This document shows positions 1 through 7,966 of a DNA stretch of 25,436 bases, piece by piece. This DNA is from DASZZX01 sp036260415 (GTDB lineage: Bacteria > Actinomycetota > Nitriliruptoria > Nitriliruptorales > JAHWKO01), in contig DASZZX010000144.1 in the NCBI GenBank assembly GCA_036260415.1, forward strand, positions 1 through 25,436. Reading direction: 5' to 3'. Positions within the stretch are counted from its first letter, which is position 1; the number at the start of each line of letters is the position of its first letter. Made by a program: the position numbers and the translations under genes. A model generated the notes under the pieces. That model ran no database searches. It had not been told where the DNA came from and saw only the letters and a program-made list of their open reading frames with translations.

Positions 1-167
1 CCGGCGCCCCCGGTCACCTCGGTGACGAGGGCACTGACCGCCACGAACGAGAACCAGTCGCCCAGGAACGACACCACGGTGGCGAGGAACAGTCGGCGGA
101 AGTCGGCGTTGCGGCTCAGCAGGCCGGTCAGCGCGCGCAGCTGCGGCTGAGCCCGCCCTTCCCTCAC
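1..167 (-). CDS. MFS-type transporter, N-terminal fragment (cut by window edge)
   Basis: Reading leftward from a GTG at 167-165, about 55 residues are open to the window edge. They contain a short charged N-terminus (VREGRAQPQL) and then a first membrane helix of the form LFLATVVSFLGDWFSFVAVS, followed by a TGGA turn. The helix with an internal GDW is typical of the start of major facilitator exporters of the EntS/MFS_3 kind. The GTG overlaps the thrC stop by 4 bases (GTGA), so the gene is probably translationally coupled to thrC and belongs to the same operon. In most actinobacteria thrB follows thrC, so an exporter here is unusual. Substrate cannot be told; amino-acid export is only a guess from context. 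The rest of the protein is outside the window. Confidence 0.7.
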   Translation of the reverse strand, partial: MREGRAQPQLRALTGLLSRNADFRRLFLATVVSFLGDWFSFVAVSALVTEVTGGA

Positions 168-1243
168 GCCAGGTCCAGCTGCTCGGCGGCGTGGTCCACA
201 TCCGCCGGGATCACCGGCGGCTGCGCCGCCCCGGCGATCGCCCAGTCGGGGTCCTTGAGCCCGTGGCCGGTGAGGATGCAGACCACGGTCCGGCCGGCCT
301 CCAGCTCGTCGGCGTCGTGCAGCTGCAGCAGTCCGGCGACCGACGCGGCGGACGCGATCTCGACGAACACCCCTTCCCTGGCCAGCATCCGGTAGGCGCG
401 CAGGATGTCGCGGTCCGTGACCGCCTGAATGGAGCCGCCCGAGTCCCCGGCTGCTTCGACCGCCTGCCGCCACGACGCGGGGTTGCCGATGCGGATCGCG
501 GTGGCGATGGTCTGGGGGTTGGCGACGGGGGACCCTCGCACGATCGGGGCGGCCCCGGCGGCCTGGAAGCCGCGCATGGCCGGCAGAGCGTCGATCATCC
601 CGTCGGTGTGGTACTCGCGGTAGCCACGCCAGTAGGCGGTGATGTTTCCGGCGTTGCCGACGGGGATGCAGTGGACGTCGGGCGCGCGTCCCAGCTGATC
701 GCAGACCTCCCACGCGCCGGTGCGCTGCCCGTCGATGCGGTAGCGGTTGAGGCTGTTCACCAGCTGCACCGGGTACTTCTCGTCGAGCGTGCGGCAGATC
801 TCCAGCGCCGCATCGAAGTTGCCGTCGATCTGCAGCACCCGGGCCCCGTGGACCAGCGCCTGCGCGAGCTTGCCCAGCGCGATCTTGCCCCTGGGCACGA
901 GCACACCGCAGACCAGACCGGCCTTGGCCGCGTACGCCGCTGCCGACGCTGAGGTGTTGCCCGTGGAGGCGCAGATCACCGCCTTGGCGCCCTCCTCCAC
1001 CGCCTTGCTGATGGCGAGGGTCATACCCCGATCCTTGAAGGAGCCCGTCGGATTGGCCCCCTCGTACTTGAGGTAGACCTGCGTGCCGGTCCGTTCGCTG
1101 AGCCGCTCGGAGAAGATGAGCGGGGTCCCGCCCTCTTGCAGGGTGATCACCGGGGTGGCGGCCGTGACCGGCATGCGGTCGCGGTACTCCGCGATGACCC
1201 CCCGCCAGAGCTGCGCCCGACCGCCGGGCTCCGGCGCGTTCAT
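164..1243 (-). CDS. thrC: Threonine synthase
   Basis: Converts O-phosphohomoserine to threonine with pyridoxal phosphate in the cytoplasm, the last step of threonine synthesis. The 359-residue protein has the family signature EGANPTGSFKDRG with the PLP-binding lysine at about residue 70. It also has the asparagine/serine loop STGNTSASAAAYA and a glycine-rich phosphate loop PVGNAGNITAYW. The length and lack of a long N-terminal domain fit the short actinobacterial/plant-like class. A longer open frame runs upstream, but the ATG at 1243 is chosen because it overlaps the hom stop by 4 bases (ATGA) and begins the conserved region. The gene lies between hom and an MFS gene, both in 4-base overlaps, so translation of all three is probably coupled. 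Confidence 0.96.
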   Translation of the reverse strand: MNAPEPGGRAQLWRGVIAEYRDRMPVTAATPVITLQEGGTPLIFSERLSERTGTQVYLKYEGANPTGSFKDRGMTLAISKAVEEGAKAVICASTGNTSASAAAYAAKAGLVCGVLVPRGKIALGKLAQALVHGARVLQIDGNFDAALEICRTLDEKYPVQLVNSLNRYRIDGQRTGAWEVCDQLGRAPDVHCIPVGNAGNITAYWRGYREYHTDGMIDALPAMRGFQAAGAAPIVRGSPVANPQTIATAIRIGNPASWRQAVEAAGDSGGSIQAVTDRDILRAYRMLAREGVFVEIASAASVAGLLQLHDADELEAGRTVVCILTGHGLKDPDWAIAGAAQPPVIPADVDHAAEQLDLA

Positions 1244-2532
1244 CCCAGCGCCTCGGACTCCACGCGCAGCACGCTGGCGACCGCCCGGACCGCCGGTTCG
1301 CGGCGCAGGTCCGCCACCACGCCCTGCAGGTCGCGTTCCCGTGCTCGGTGGGTGACAAGCACCAGCTGGGCGGTGTCGCCGTGCCCCTCCTGCCACACCT
1401 GGCCGATCGACACGTGGTGCGAGCCGAACACGGTGGCCACCGCGGCCAGCACGCCGGGACGGTCCTCCACGTCGAGCAGGACGTAGTACTGGGTGGCCAG
1501 CTCGCCGATCGGCCGGATGCCCTTGGGTCGGTGGCTGGACTCGCGCGGGCCGCGCGACTCCTGCAGCAGGTGCCGTGCCACGTGGATGATGTCACCGACC
1601 ACCGCCGAGCCGGTCGGGGCGGATCCCGCTCCCCGGCCGTAGAACATCAGCTCGCCGGCGTGGTCGGCCTCGACGAAGATCGCGTTGAAGCTGCCGCGCA
1701 CGGCCGCCAGGGGGTGGGCGCGTGGCACGAACGCGGGGTGGACGCGCACGGCCACCTGTCCCTCGACCTCGCTGGCGATGGCGAGCAGCTTGATGACATA
1801 ACCCAAGCGTGCAGCGACCCGTATGTCGGTGGCGGTGACCGCGGTGATGCCTTCGCGGAACACGTCGGCGGCCACGATGCGGGTGTCGAACGCCAGCGAC
1901 GCGAGGATGGCGCACTTGGCCGCCGCGTCGTGGCCTCCCACGTCCGCGGTGGGGTCCGCCTCGGCGTAGCCGAGCCGCTGCGCCTCCGCCAGCGCCTCCT
2001 GGTAGGAGCCGCCTGCCTCGCTCATGCTCGTGAGGATGTGGTTGGTGGTGCCGTTGAGGATCCCGATGACGCGGCGGATCCGATCGCCGGCCAGCGACTC
2101 CTTCAGCGGCTTGATGATCGGGATGGCGCCGGCCACGGCCGCCTCGTACTGCAGGTCCACCCCGGCGGCCTCGGCGACGTCGAACAGCTCGGGGCCCTCG
2201 TGGGCGACCAGCTCCTTGTTGGCGGTGACGACCGGGCGTCGACGCTCCAGGGCCCGCCGAACGAGCGTGCCGGCCGGCTCGCGACCGCCCATCACCTCCA
2301 CCACCACGTCGATGTCGTCGGCCTCGACGACAGCACGGGCGTCACCCGTGACGGTGTCGGGCGGCAACGCGAGCCCGCGGTCGCGCGTCGGGTCGCGGAC
2401 GGCGATACGGGCGACCTCGAGCTTGGCGCCGGTGCGGGCGGCGATGTCGTCGGCCTGCGCGTGGAGGATGCGCACGACCCCGCTGCCGACCACGCCGCAG
2501 CCGAGCAGCCCGATGCGGATCACCCGGTCCAC
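1240..2532 (-). CDS. hom: Homoserine dehydrogenase with C-terminal ACT domain
   Basis: Reduces aspartate semialdehyde to homoserine with NAD(P)H, the branch point to threonine and methionine. The 430-residue protein starts with a Rossmann nucleotide-binding motif (GLLGCGVVGSGVV, residues about 8-20). The catalytic domain contains NKELVA, GILNGTTN and the segment EADPTADVGGHDAAAK, characteristic of the family. The last ~80 residues (from about YYVLLDVEDRPGVLAAVA) form an ACT domain, known in this family for allosteric threonine inhibition. The start is a GTG at 2532 preceded by a strong ribosome site (GGGGGAGGAG, 2548-2539) about six bases away. It overlaps thrC by 4 bases. A perfect 7-bp stem-loop lies in the 66-base gap between lysA and this gene. 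Confidence 0.96.
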   Translation of the reverse strand: MDRVIRIGLLGCGVVGSGVVRILHAQADDIAARTGAKLEVARIAVRDPTRDRGLALPPDTVTGDARAVVEADDIDVVVEVMGGREPAGTLVRRALERRRPVVTANKELVAHEGPELFDVAEAAGVDLQYEAAVAGAIPIIKPLKESLAGDRIRRVIGILNGTTNHILTSMSEAGGSYQEALAEAQRLGYAEADPTADVGGHDAAAKCAILASLAFDTRIVAADVFREGITAVTATDIRVAARLGYVIKLLAIASEVEGQVAVRVHPAFVPRAHPLAAVRGSFNAIFVEADHAGELMFYGRGAGSAPTGSAVVGDIIHVARHLLQESRGPRESSHRPKGIRPIGELATQYYVLLDVEDRPGVLAAVATVFGSHHVSIGQVWQEGHGDTAQLVLVTHRARERDLQGVVADLRREPAVRAVASVLRVESEALG

Positions 2533-2556
2533 CGATCGCTCCTCCCCCGGACGCCA

Positions 2557-2578
2557 GGAGGGTAGCGAGCGACCCTCC
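2557..2578 (-). terminator. Stem-loop in the lysA-hom gap
   Basis: GGAGGGT (2557-2563) and ACCCTCC (2572-2578) form a perfect 7-bp stem with an 8-base loop, 20 bases after the lysA stop and 24 bases before the hom start. There is no T-tract. It could be a weak terminator, an attenuator or an mRNA end/processing structure separating argS-lysA from hom-thrC. The stem is seen; the function is inferred. Confidence 0.4.
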
Positions 2579-2598
2579 GCCGACTCACGCCGGCCGGC

Positions 2599-3939
2599 TC
2601 AGTCCAACGCGATGTCGCGCGCCACCAGATCGTCGTCGGTCTCGCGGCGCAGCAGCGGCCGGACCCGCCCGTCACGCACGAGCACGGCCGCCGGGCGTGG
2701 CAACCGGTTGTAGTTGGAGGCCATCGACTCGGTGTAGGCGCCGGTCGCGGCGACCGCGAGCAGGTCCCCGACCGACAGATCAGCTGGCAGCGAGGCGCGC
2801 TCGCGCACCAGGTCCCCGGACTCGCAGTGCTTGCCCACGACGCTGAACGCGGCCATCTGGCCGCTGCCGGTTCGGCTGGCAAGCTCCACCTCGTGCTCCG
2901 CCTGGTAGAGGGCGGGCCGGATGTTGTCGCTCATGCCGCCGTCCACGCTGACGTACGTGCGCACGCCCGGCAGCTCCTTGATCGTCCCGACCTGGTAGAC
3001 GGTGAGCGTGCTCGGCCCCACGATCGCCCGTCCGGGCTCCACCCACAGCCGCGGGCTCGGAAGCGAGTGGGCGACGCAGGCTGCGTCGACCGCGTCGGCG
3101 ATGGTCCGTGCGAGCCTGTCGACGTGGACCGGCGGATCCTCGTGCGTGTAGCGGATGCCCATGCCGCCACCGAGGTTCAGCTCGCCGAGCGCGACCCCGA
3201 AGCGGTCCCGCCAGCGTGCCAGGACGCCGACCATCGCCTCGGCGTTGGCGACGAACGGGTCCCACCCGAACACCTGCGAGCCGATGTGCGCGTGAGCGCC
3301 CACCAGCTCCACGTGCGGGAGGTCGGCGGCGTACGCGAAGGCCTCCAGGTGGTGGCCGAAGCGGATGCCGAAGCCGAACTTGGTGTCGTCGTGTCCGGTG
3401 CGGACGTAGTCGTGGGTGTGGGCATCGATGCCCGGGGTGATGCGCAGCCAGCAGGTGGCCACGCAACCCAGCTGGCGGCCGAGCGTCTCGAGGCGCTCGA
3501 GCTCCACCATGCTGTCGACGACGATGCGTCCGACACCCAGTTCGATCGCGCGACGCAGCTCCGCTTCGGACTTGTTGTTGCCGTGGAGCACGACCCGCTC
3601 CATGGGCACGCCGGCCACGTGCGCGGTGTGCAGCTCACCGCCCGATGCGACGTCGACCCACAGCCCCTCGTCGGCGACCAGCTGCAGGACACCAACCGTG
3701 CACCAGGCCTTCGACGCGTACGCCACCTCGGCGCCGGCGAACGCCTCCCGGTAGGTGCGGCAGCGGGTGCGCAGGTCCTCCTCGTCGACGACCCACAGGG
3801 GTGTGCCGTGCGCACGTGCGAGCTCGGGCACCGACACGCCACCCACGTGCAGCACGCCGGCGCGGTCGCGCGTGGCGGTGATCGGCCAGGGACCATCCGG
3901 TCGTCCCGCCTCCCCGTCGACCCCGAGGTCCACGGTCAC
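2599..3939 (-). CDS. lysA: Diaminopimelate decarboxylase
   Basis: Decarboxylates meso-diaminopimelate to lysine, a PLP enzyme of the fold-III alanine-racemase type. The 446-residue product shows the PLP lysine in VAYASKAWC (about residue 77), HGNNKS, the HAHIGSQ segment, the glycine loop GGGMGIRY and, near the C-terminus, ESGD and GAYTESMASNYN, which contribute active-site residues across the dimer. The open frame extends 40 codons upstream into argS, but that part is arginine-rich shadow sequence. The GTG at 3939 overlaps the argS stop by 4 bases (GTGA) and is taken as the start. A second in-frame GTG at 3933 is the alternative. No clear Shine-Dalgarno is seen, so coupled translation from argS is likely. 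Confidence 0.95.
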   Translation of the reverse strand: MTVDLGVDGEAGRPDGPWPITATRDRAGVLHVGGVSVPELARAHGTPLWVVDEEDLRTRCRTYREAFAGAEVAYASKAWCTVGVLQLVADEGLWVDVASGGELHTAHVAGVPMERVVLHGNNKSEAELRRAIELGVGRIVVDSMVELERLETLGRQLGCVATCWLRITPGIDAHTHDYVRTGHDDTKFGFGIRFGHHLEAFAYAADLPHVELVGAHAHIGSQVFGWDPFVANAEAMVGVLARWRDRFGVALGELNLGGGMGIRYTHEDPPVHVDRLARTIADAVDAACVAHSLPSPRLWVEPGRAIVGPSTLTVYQVGTIKELPGVRTYVSVDGGMSDNIRPALYQAEHEVELASRTGSGQMAAFSVVGKHCESGDLVRERASLPADLSVGDLLAVAATGAYTESMASNYNRLPRPAAVLVRDGRVRPLLRRETDDDLVARDIALD

Positions 3940-5600
3940 ATCCGTTCGGGTGCCGGCACCCGCAGGAGACCGAGCGCGTTGACCAGCACCTGCTTGGCCG
4001 CGACCGCCAGCCAGTAACGCGCCTGTCCGATGTCCTCGCGCACGCCGAGCACGCGGCACTCGGTGTAGAAGCGGTGGAAGGAGCCGGCGAGGTCCTCCGC
4101 GTAGCGGGTCATGCGGTGCGGGGCGCGCAGCTCGGCGGCCTCGGCGACCACCTCAGGGAACTCGGCGAGGCGCCGGAGGAGCTCCTCCTCGGTCGGTTCG
4201 GTGAGCAGGTCCAGGGCGGCGTCGTCCACATGGCCGTGGTCGAAGCCGGACTCATCGGCGTTGCGGAGGATGGACGCGATGCGGGCGTGGGCGTACTGGA
4301 CGTAGAAGACGGGGTTCTCCATGGACTGTCGCACGACCGCTTCGAGGTCGAAGTCGATCGACTGGTCGAGGCCGGCGCGCAGGAAGTGGTAGCGCGCGAC
4401 GTCGACCCCCACCTCGTCCACGAGCTCGTCGAGGGTGACGTAGTCGCCGGCGCGCTTGCTCATGCGCACCGGCTGGCCTGCGCGCACCAGGTGGACGAAC
4501 TGGCCGACCAGGATCTCCACGGCGTCCGGGTCCACGTCGAAGGCGTGCACCACGTAGCTCATGGTCTCCGACCAGCCGTGGTGGTCGGCGCCGACCAGGT
4601 ACACGAGGCGGTCGAAGCCCCGCCTGAGCTTGTCGCGCAGGTAGGCACAGTCGGCCGCGACGTAGGTCGGACGGCCGTCGGACCGGATCAGGACCCGGTC
4701 CTTGTCGTCCCCGAACGCGGTCGTGCGCAGCCACAGGGCGCCATCGCGGTGGTCGGTGTGCCCCGACCGGCTCAGCGCCTCCACCGTCGCCTGGATGTCG
4801 CCGCGTTCGTGCAGGTGGCGTTCGGAGAACCAGACGTCGAAGTCGACCCCCAGTCGGTGCAGGAGGGCCCGGATGCGTTCGATCATGCGCTGACCGGCCA
4901 CGCCCGCGACCCGCTCGATCACCTCGTGCTCGTTCGGGCCGCTCAGGAAGGCGTCACCGAGCGTGCCGACGATCTCCGCCCCGAGCTCGCGGACGTAGTC
5001 GCCGCGGTAGTCCTGCTCGGCGGGCGGCTCCCCGCGCGCCGCGCGCAGCACCGATCCGCCCAGGCGGGTCATCTGCGAGCCTGCGTCGTTGAAGTAGTAC
5101 TCACGCACGACCTCGTGGCCGTCGGCCTCGAGCAGTGCCGCGATGGAGTCACCGGCAGCCGCCCACCGGCCGTTGCCGACGTGCAGCGGACCCGTCGGGT
5201 TCGCCGAGACGAACTCGACGTTGACACGCTCAACCGTGTGTGCGGGCCGGGTCCTGCGCCCGTAGCGATCACCGGCCGCGAGGATCCGCCGTATCACGTC
5301 CTCGAAGTAGGCGTGGGTGAGACGGAAGTTCACGAACCCCGGGCCCGCCACCTCGACCACCCCGACGACCTCGGGGACGTCGAGGTGACGTACCAGCCGG
5401 TCGGCGACCGCACGGGGGGCCAGCCGGGCGTCGCCGGCCAGACCCAGCGCCACCGGGGTCGCCCAGTCGCCGTGCTCGGGGTGGCGCGGCCGCTCCAACG
5501 GGATCGGGTCGACGACCGGCAGTCCCGCCCCGGCCAGGGCCGCGCGGATCCGTTGGTCGAGGGTGGCGAGGACCGGGTCGATGTCCTGGGGTCTGACCAT
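3936..5600 (-). CDS. argS: Arginyl-tRNA synthetase
   Basis: Charges tRNA-Arg with arginine; class Ia synthetase. The 554-residue protein has the N-terminal Arg-tRNA additional domain and the HIGH-type signature as HVGN (about residues 140-143, in ANPTGPLHVGNGR). It carries a KMSK-type loop RMSKRAGD and a C-terminal helical DALR anticodon-binding domain ending in LGLLRVPAPERM. The frame is open 14 codons further upstream, but the ATG at 5600 begins the family-typical N-terminus. There is no Shine-Dalgarno before this ATG; instead a TACGCT hexamer ends 8 bases upstream, so the mRNA may be leaderless. It is followed by lysA with a 4-base overlap, the same order as argS-lysA in other actinobacteria. 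A tRNA-Arg gene lies about 550 bases away, divergently. Confidence 0.97.
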   Translation of the reverse strand: MVRPQDIDPVLATLDQRIRAALAGAGLPVVDPIPLERPRHPEHGDWATPVALGLAGDARLAPRAVADRLVRHLDVPEVVGVVEVAGPGFVNFRLTHAYFEDVIRRILAAGDRYGRRTRPAHTVERVNVEFVSANPTGPLHVGNGRWAAAGDSIAALLEADGHEVVREYYFNDAGSQMTRLGGSVLRAARGEPPAEQDYRGDYVRELGAEIVGTLGDAFLSGPNEHEVIERVAGVAGQRMIERIRALLHRLGVDFDVWFSERHLHERGDIQATVEALSRSGHTDHRDGALWLRTTAFGDDKDRVLIRSDGRPTYVAADCAYLRDKLRRGFDRLVYLVGADHHGWSETMSYVVHAFDVDPDAVEILVGQFVHLVRAGQPVRMSKRAGDYVTLDELVDEVGVDVARYHFLRAGLDQSIDFDLEAVVRQSMENPVFYVQYAHARIASILRNADESGFDHGHVDDAALDLLTEPTEEELLRRLAEFPEVVAEAAELRAPHRMTRYAEDLAGSFHRFYTECRVLGVREDIGQARYWLAVAAKQVLVNALGLLRVPAPERM

Positions 5601-5608
5601 CGGTCGCG

Positions 5609-5614
5609 AGCGTA
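5609..5614 (-). promoter_or_regulatory. Candidate -10 box of argS, leaderless type
   Basis: TACGCT on the minus strand ends 8 bases before the argS ATG, which would place transcription start at or next to the A of the ATG. No purine-rich ribosome site lies in between. No convincing -35 box was seen. Confidence 0.4.
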
Positions 5615-5649
5615 CGTGCACGGCGCGGGACGCCCCCGCCACCGCCCCG

Positions 5650-6021
5650 TCAGATGGTGCGGCCGGTCAGCTCGTCGACCAGCTCGACGAGGTCGATGGG
5701 GTCGAAGGGCTTGGTGACGTACGCGGCGACGCCCAGGTCCGCACCCTTCTGGATGTCGGCGTCCTGCGCGCGGGCGGACAGGAACACGACCGGGATGTGC
5801 CGCAGCTCCGGGTCCGCCTTCATCTCCGCGCACACCTGCCAGCCATCCTTCTTGGGCATCATCACGTCGAGCAGGACGGCGTCGGGTCGGAACGATCGCG
5901 CCTTGGCCAGCGCCTCCTCCCCGTCGGAGGCGAGGTCCACCTCGTAGCCCTCCATCTGGAGGTTGACCAGGAGCAGTCGTTGGATCACGGGATCGTCGTC
6001 GACCGCCAGGACCTTCGGCAC
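5650..6021 (-). CDS. Stand-alone CheY-like receiver (response regulator)
   Basis: A 123-residue protein consisting only of a receiver domain. It shows the acidic pocket VDDDP (residues 8-10), the phospho-acceptor aspartate in LLDVMMPKKDGW (about D52), the conserved hydroxyl residue as serine in VFLSARA (S82) and the switch lysine in YVTKPFDP (about K104). There is no DNA-binding, ANTAR or enzymatic output domain, so it must act through a protein partner. A long open frame extends upstream through the divergent tRNA gene and is not coding. The GTG at 6021 is preceded by GGAGGG about five bases away. It sits 49 bases upstream of argS on the same strand. No kinase is adjacent; the PdtaS kinase about 10 kb away is a possible partner, but this is speculation. 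Confidence 0.88.
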   Translation of the reverse strand: MPKVLAVDDDPVIQRLLLVNLQMEGYEVDLASDGEEALAKARSFRPDAVLLDVMMPKKDGWQVCAEMKADPELRHIPVVFLSARAQDADIQKGADLGVAAYVTKPFDPIDLVELVDELTGRTI

Positions 6022-6050
6022 CCTGCCCTCCGCAGCTCCACGCGGCGCTG

Positions 6051-6056
6051 AACGTA
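6051..6056 (-). promoter_or_regulatory. Candidate -10 box for the receiver gene
   Basis: TACGTT on the minus strand, 29 bases before the GTG at 6021. It fits the TAnnnT pattern repeated before other genes in the window; no clear -35 was found. Confidence 0.25.
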
Positions 6057-6152
6057 CAACCGCGCCACGACCGTCGCGCGACCGTCGGCCGGGCGCGGGG
6101 ACGGTGGTAGCCTGCCGGTCCTGCCCGGTCGCCCGGGTGGTGCCACCACCGA

Positions 6153-6226
6153 GCGGACGTAGCTCAGCTGGATAGAGCGTCGGCCTCCGGAGCCGAAGGT
6201 CGTGGGTTCGAGTCCCGCCGTCCGCG
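6153..6226 (+). tRNA. tRNA-Arg (anticodon CCG)
   Basis: A complete cloverleaf can be drawn. The acceptor stem is GCGGACG/CGTCCGC, the D stem GCTC/GAGC, and the anticodon stem TCGGC/GCCGA encloses the loop CTCCGGA, giving anticodon CCG, which reads the CGG codon. The T arm GTGGG-TTCGAGT-CCCGC carries the invariant TTCGA. The discriminator base is G and the 3' CCA is not encoded (CCG follows). CGG is a common arginine codon in DNA this GC-rich. A TAGCCT hexamer at 6108-6113 could be its -10 box. It is divergent from the receiver-argS operon. Confidence 0.96.
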
Positions 6227-6349
6227 CCGATCCCCCCGCCCACCGCACCGCCACACCCATGGGGCGACCCGGGACGGTGATGGCTGGTCGGTGACCCGAG
6301 GAACCCGGTCGGCGACCACCCCTCGAGGTCAGGCGCAGCGCGTGGTGGC

Positions 6350-6355
6350 TAGCCT
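6350..6355 (+). promoter_or_regulatory. Candidate -10 box for the cystathionine beta-synthase gene
   Basis: TAGCCT 45 bases upstream of the ATG at 6401. The same hexamer appears before the tRNA-Arg gene and the gene at 21777. The -35 region is weak, so support comes only from the repeated pattern. Confidence 0.3.
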
Positions 6356-6400
6356 TGACCCATCCGCGCATCCGGCGCCCCGCCCGGGAGGGGCTCCACG

Positions 6401-7894
6401 ATGGTCGATCCCCCGCCCGACGCCATCGACGTCACGCACCGGTCGGTCTACCGCGACACGCCCGGGTTCGCCCACGACCCCCTGGAGGGACCACGCCGGC
6501 ACGTGGACGACCGCGGCCGCGAGGTCGCGCCGGATCTCGTGGCACTGATCGGCGACACCCCGTTGGTGGCTCTCCGCCGGCTGTCGCGGGACGTGCCCCC
6601 GACCGTGCTCGCCAAGCTCGAGTTCCTCAACCCGGGCGGGTCGGTGAAGGACCGCATCGGGATCGCGATGGTCGAGGCCGCCGAGGCAGCCGGGCTGCTA
6701 CGGCCGGGCGGGACCATCGTGGAGCCGACCTCCGGCAACACGGGCGTGGGCCTCGCGATCGTCGCGGCGCGGCGGGGCTACCGCTGCGTGTTCGTCATGC
6801 CCGACAAGATGTCGCAGGAGAAGGTCAGCCTTCTGCGGGCGTACGGCGCGGAGGTGGTGGTCTGCCCGACGGCCGTGGTGCCGGATGATCCGCGCTCCTA
6901 CTACTCGGTGTCGGCACGGATCGCGCGTGAGACCCCTGGCGCCTTCGAGCCCAACCAGTACTTCAACCAGTCCAACCCGTTGACGCACCAGCACTCGACC
7001 GGCCCGGAGCTGTGGCGGCAGACCAACGGCCTGATCGACGTCTTCGTCGCCGGTGTGGGCACCGGTGGCACGATCACCGGCGCGGGCCGGTATCTCAAGG
7101 AGCGCAAGCGAGAGGTCGTGGTGGTCGCCGCCGACCCGGAGGGTTCGATCTACACGGGCGTGGTGCACCCCTACCTGACCGAGGGCATCGGTGAGGACTT
7201 CTGGCCAGAGACGTTCGACCCCAGCGTGGTCGACCGCTACGTCAGGGTGTCTGACCGCGACGCCTTCCTGATGGCGCGCCGCTGCGCCCGCGAGGAGGGC
7301 ATCCTGGTCGGCGGCTCCAGCGGGACCGCTCTCGTCGCCGCGTTGGAGGTCGCAGCCGACCACTCGCCCGAGACGACCGTCGTGGTGCTGGTCCCCGACT
7401 CCGGCCGCAACTACCTGTCGAAGGTGTACGACGACAAGTGGATGGCCGAGCATGGCTTCGTGCAGCGCAGTGGCGCCCGCATCGCCGTCGGCGAGGTGCT
7501 GCACACCAAGACCGCCGAGCTGCCACCGCTGGTGCACTGTCACCCGTACGAGACCGTGGCGCAGGCGATCGCCCTCCTCAAGGAGTTCGGCGTGTCGCAG
7601 ATGCCGGTGTTTCGCGAGGGCGAGCACGAGCCGACCGTCGGTGGGATCATCGGCTCGATCCGTGAGAACGCCCTGCTCGACGCGGTGCTGCAGGACGCCA
7701 GCGTCATGCAGAGACCGGTGATCGAGGCGCTCCAGCCGCCGCTGCCCGTGGCGGAGATCGACGCTCCGCTGGATGACGTCTTCAGTGACCTTGCGGCCGG
7801 CAGTCCTGCGGTGGTCGTCATCGACCAGGATCGGCCAGTCGGGGTGGTCACCCGCGCGGACCTGCTGTCCTTCCTGGCCGACGCCCGGTCCTGA
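6401..7894 (+). CDS. cbs: Cystathionine beta-synthase with C-terminal CBS domain pair
   Basis: Condenses serine (or an activated serine) with homocysteine to cystathionine, first step of reverse transsulfuration; the family can also release H2S. The 497-residue protein has a ~43-residue leader not typical of the family, then a PLP fold-II domain: IGDTPLV, the PLP lysine in GGSVKDRIG (about K83), the TSGNTGVGLA loop and a GTGGTITG phosphate-binding loop. The last ~125 residues (from about VHCHPYETVAQAI) form two CBS motifs of the kind that bind adenosyl ligands. The ATG at 6401 is preceded by GGGAGGGG at 6386-6393. A cystathionine gamma-synthase/lyase gene follows 0.65 kb downstream, as in mycobacteria where cbs and metB are close, which supports this call over cysteine synthase. 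Confidence 0.9.
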   Translation: MVDPPPDAIDVTHRSVYRDTPGFAHDPLEGPRRHVDDRGREVAPDLVALIGDTPLVALRRLSRDVPPTVLAKLEFLNPGGSVKDRIGIAMVEAAEAAGLLRPGGTIVEPTSGNTGVGLAIVAARRGYRCVFVMPDKMSQEKVSLLRAYGAEVVVCPTAVVPDDPRSYYSVSARIARETPGAFEPNQYFNQSNPLTHQHSTGPELWRQTNGLIDVFVAGVGTGGTITGAGRYLKERKREVVVVAADPEGSIYTGVVHPYLTEGIGEDFWPETFDPSVVDRYVRVSDRDAFLMARRCAREEGILVGGSSGTALVAALEVAADHSPETTVVVLVPDSGRNYLSKVYDDKWMAEHGFVQRSGARIAVGEVLHTKTAELPPLVHCHPYETVAQAIALLKEFGVSQMPVFREGEHEPTVGGIIGSIRENALLDAVLQDASVMQRPVIEALQPPLPVAEIDAPLDDVFSDLAAGSPAVVVIDQDRPVGVVTRADLLSFLADARS

Positions 7895-7966
7895 CCCGGA
7901 CGCCCGGACATCCGGTCGGCGGCAGCCGACGCGTATCGTCGCTCGCCACGATCGGACGGAGACGCC

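Noticed and set aside
4074..5717. 547-codon plus-strand open frame opposite argS
   Set aside because: It is the antisense of argS with Val/Asp/His/Arg-rich composition typical of GC-rich shadows, has no recognisable domain, and argS is unmistakable.
6022..6243. N-terminal extension of the receiver protein through the tRNA gene
   Set aside because: The extra residues translate the complement of tRNA-Arg; the receiver fold begins at the GTG 6021 with its own ribosome site.
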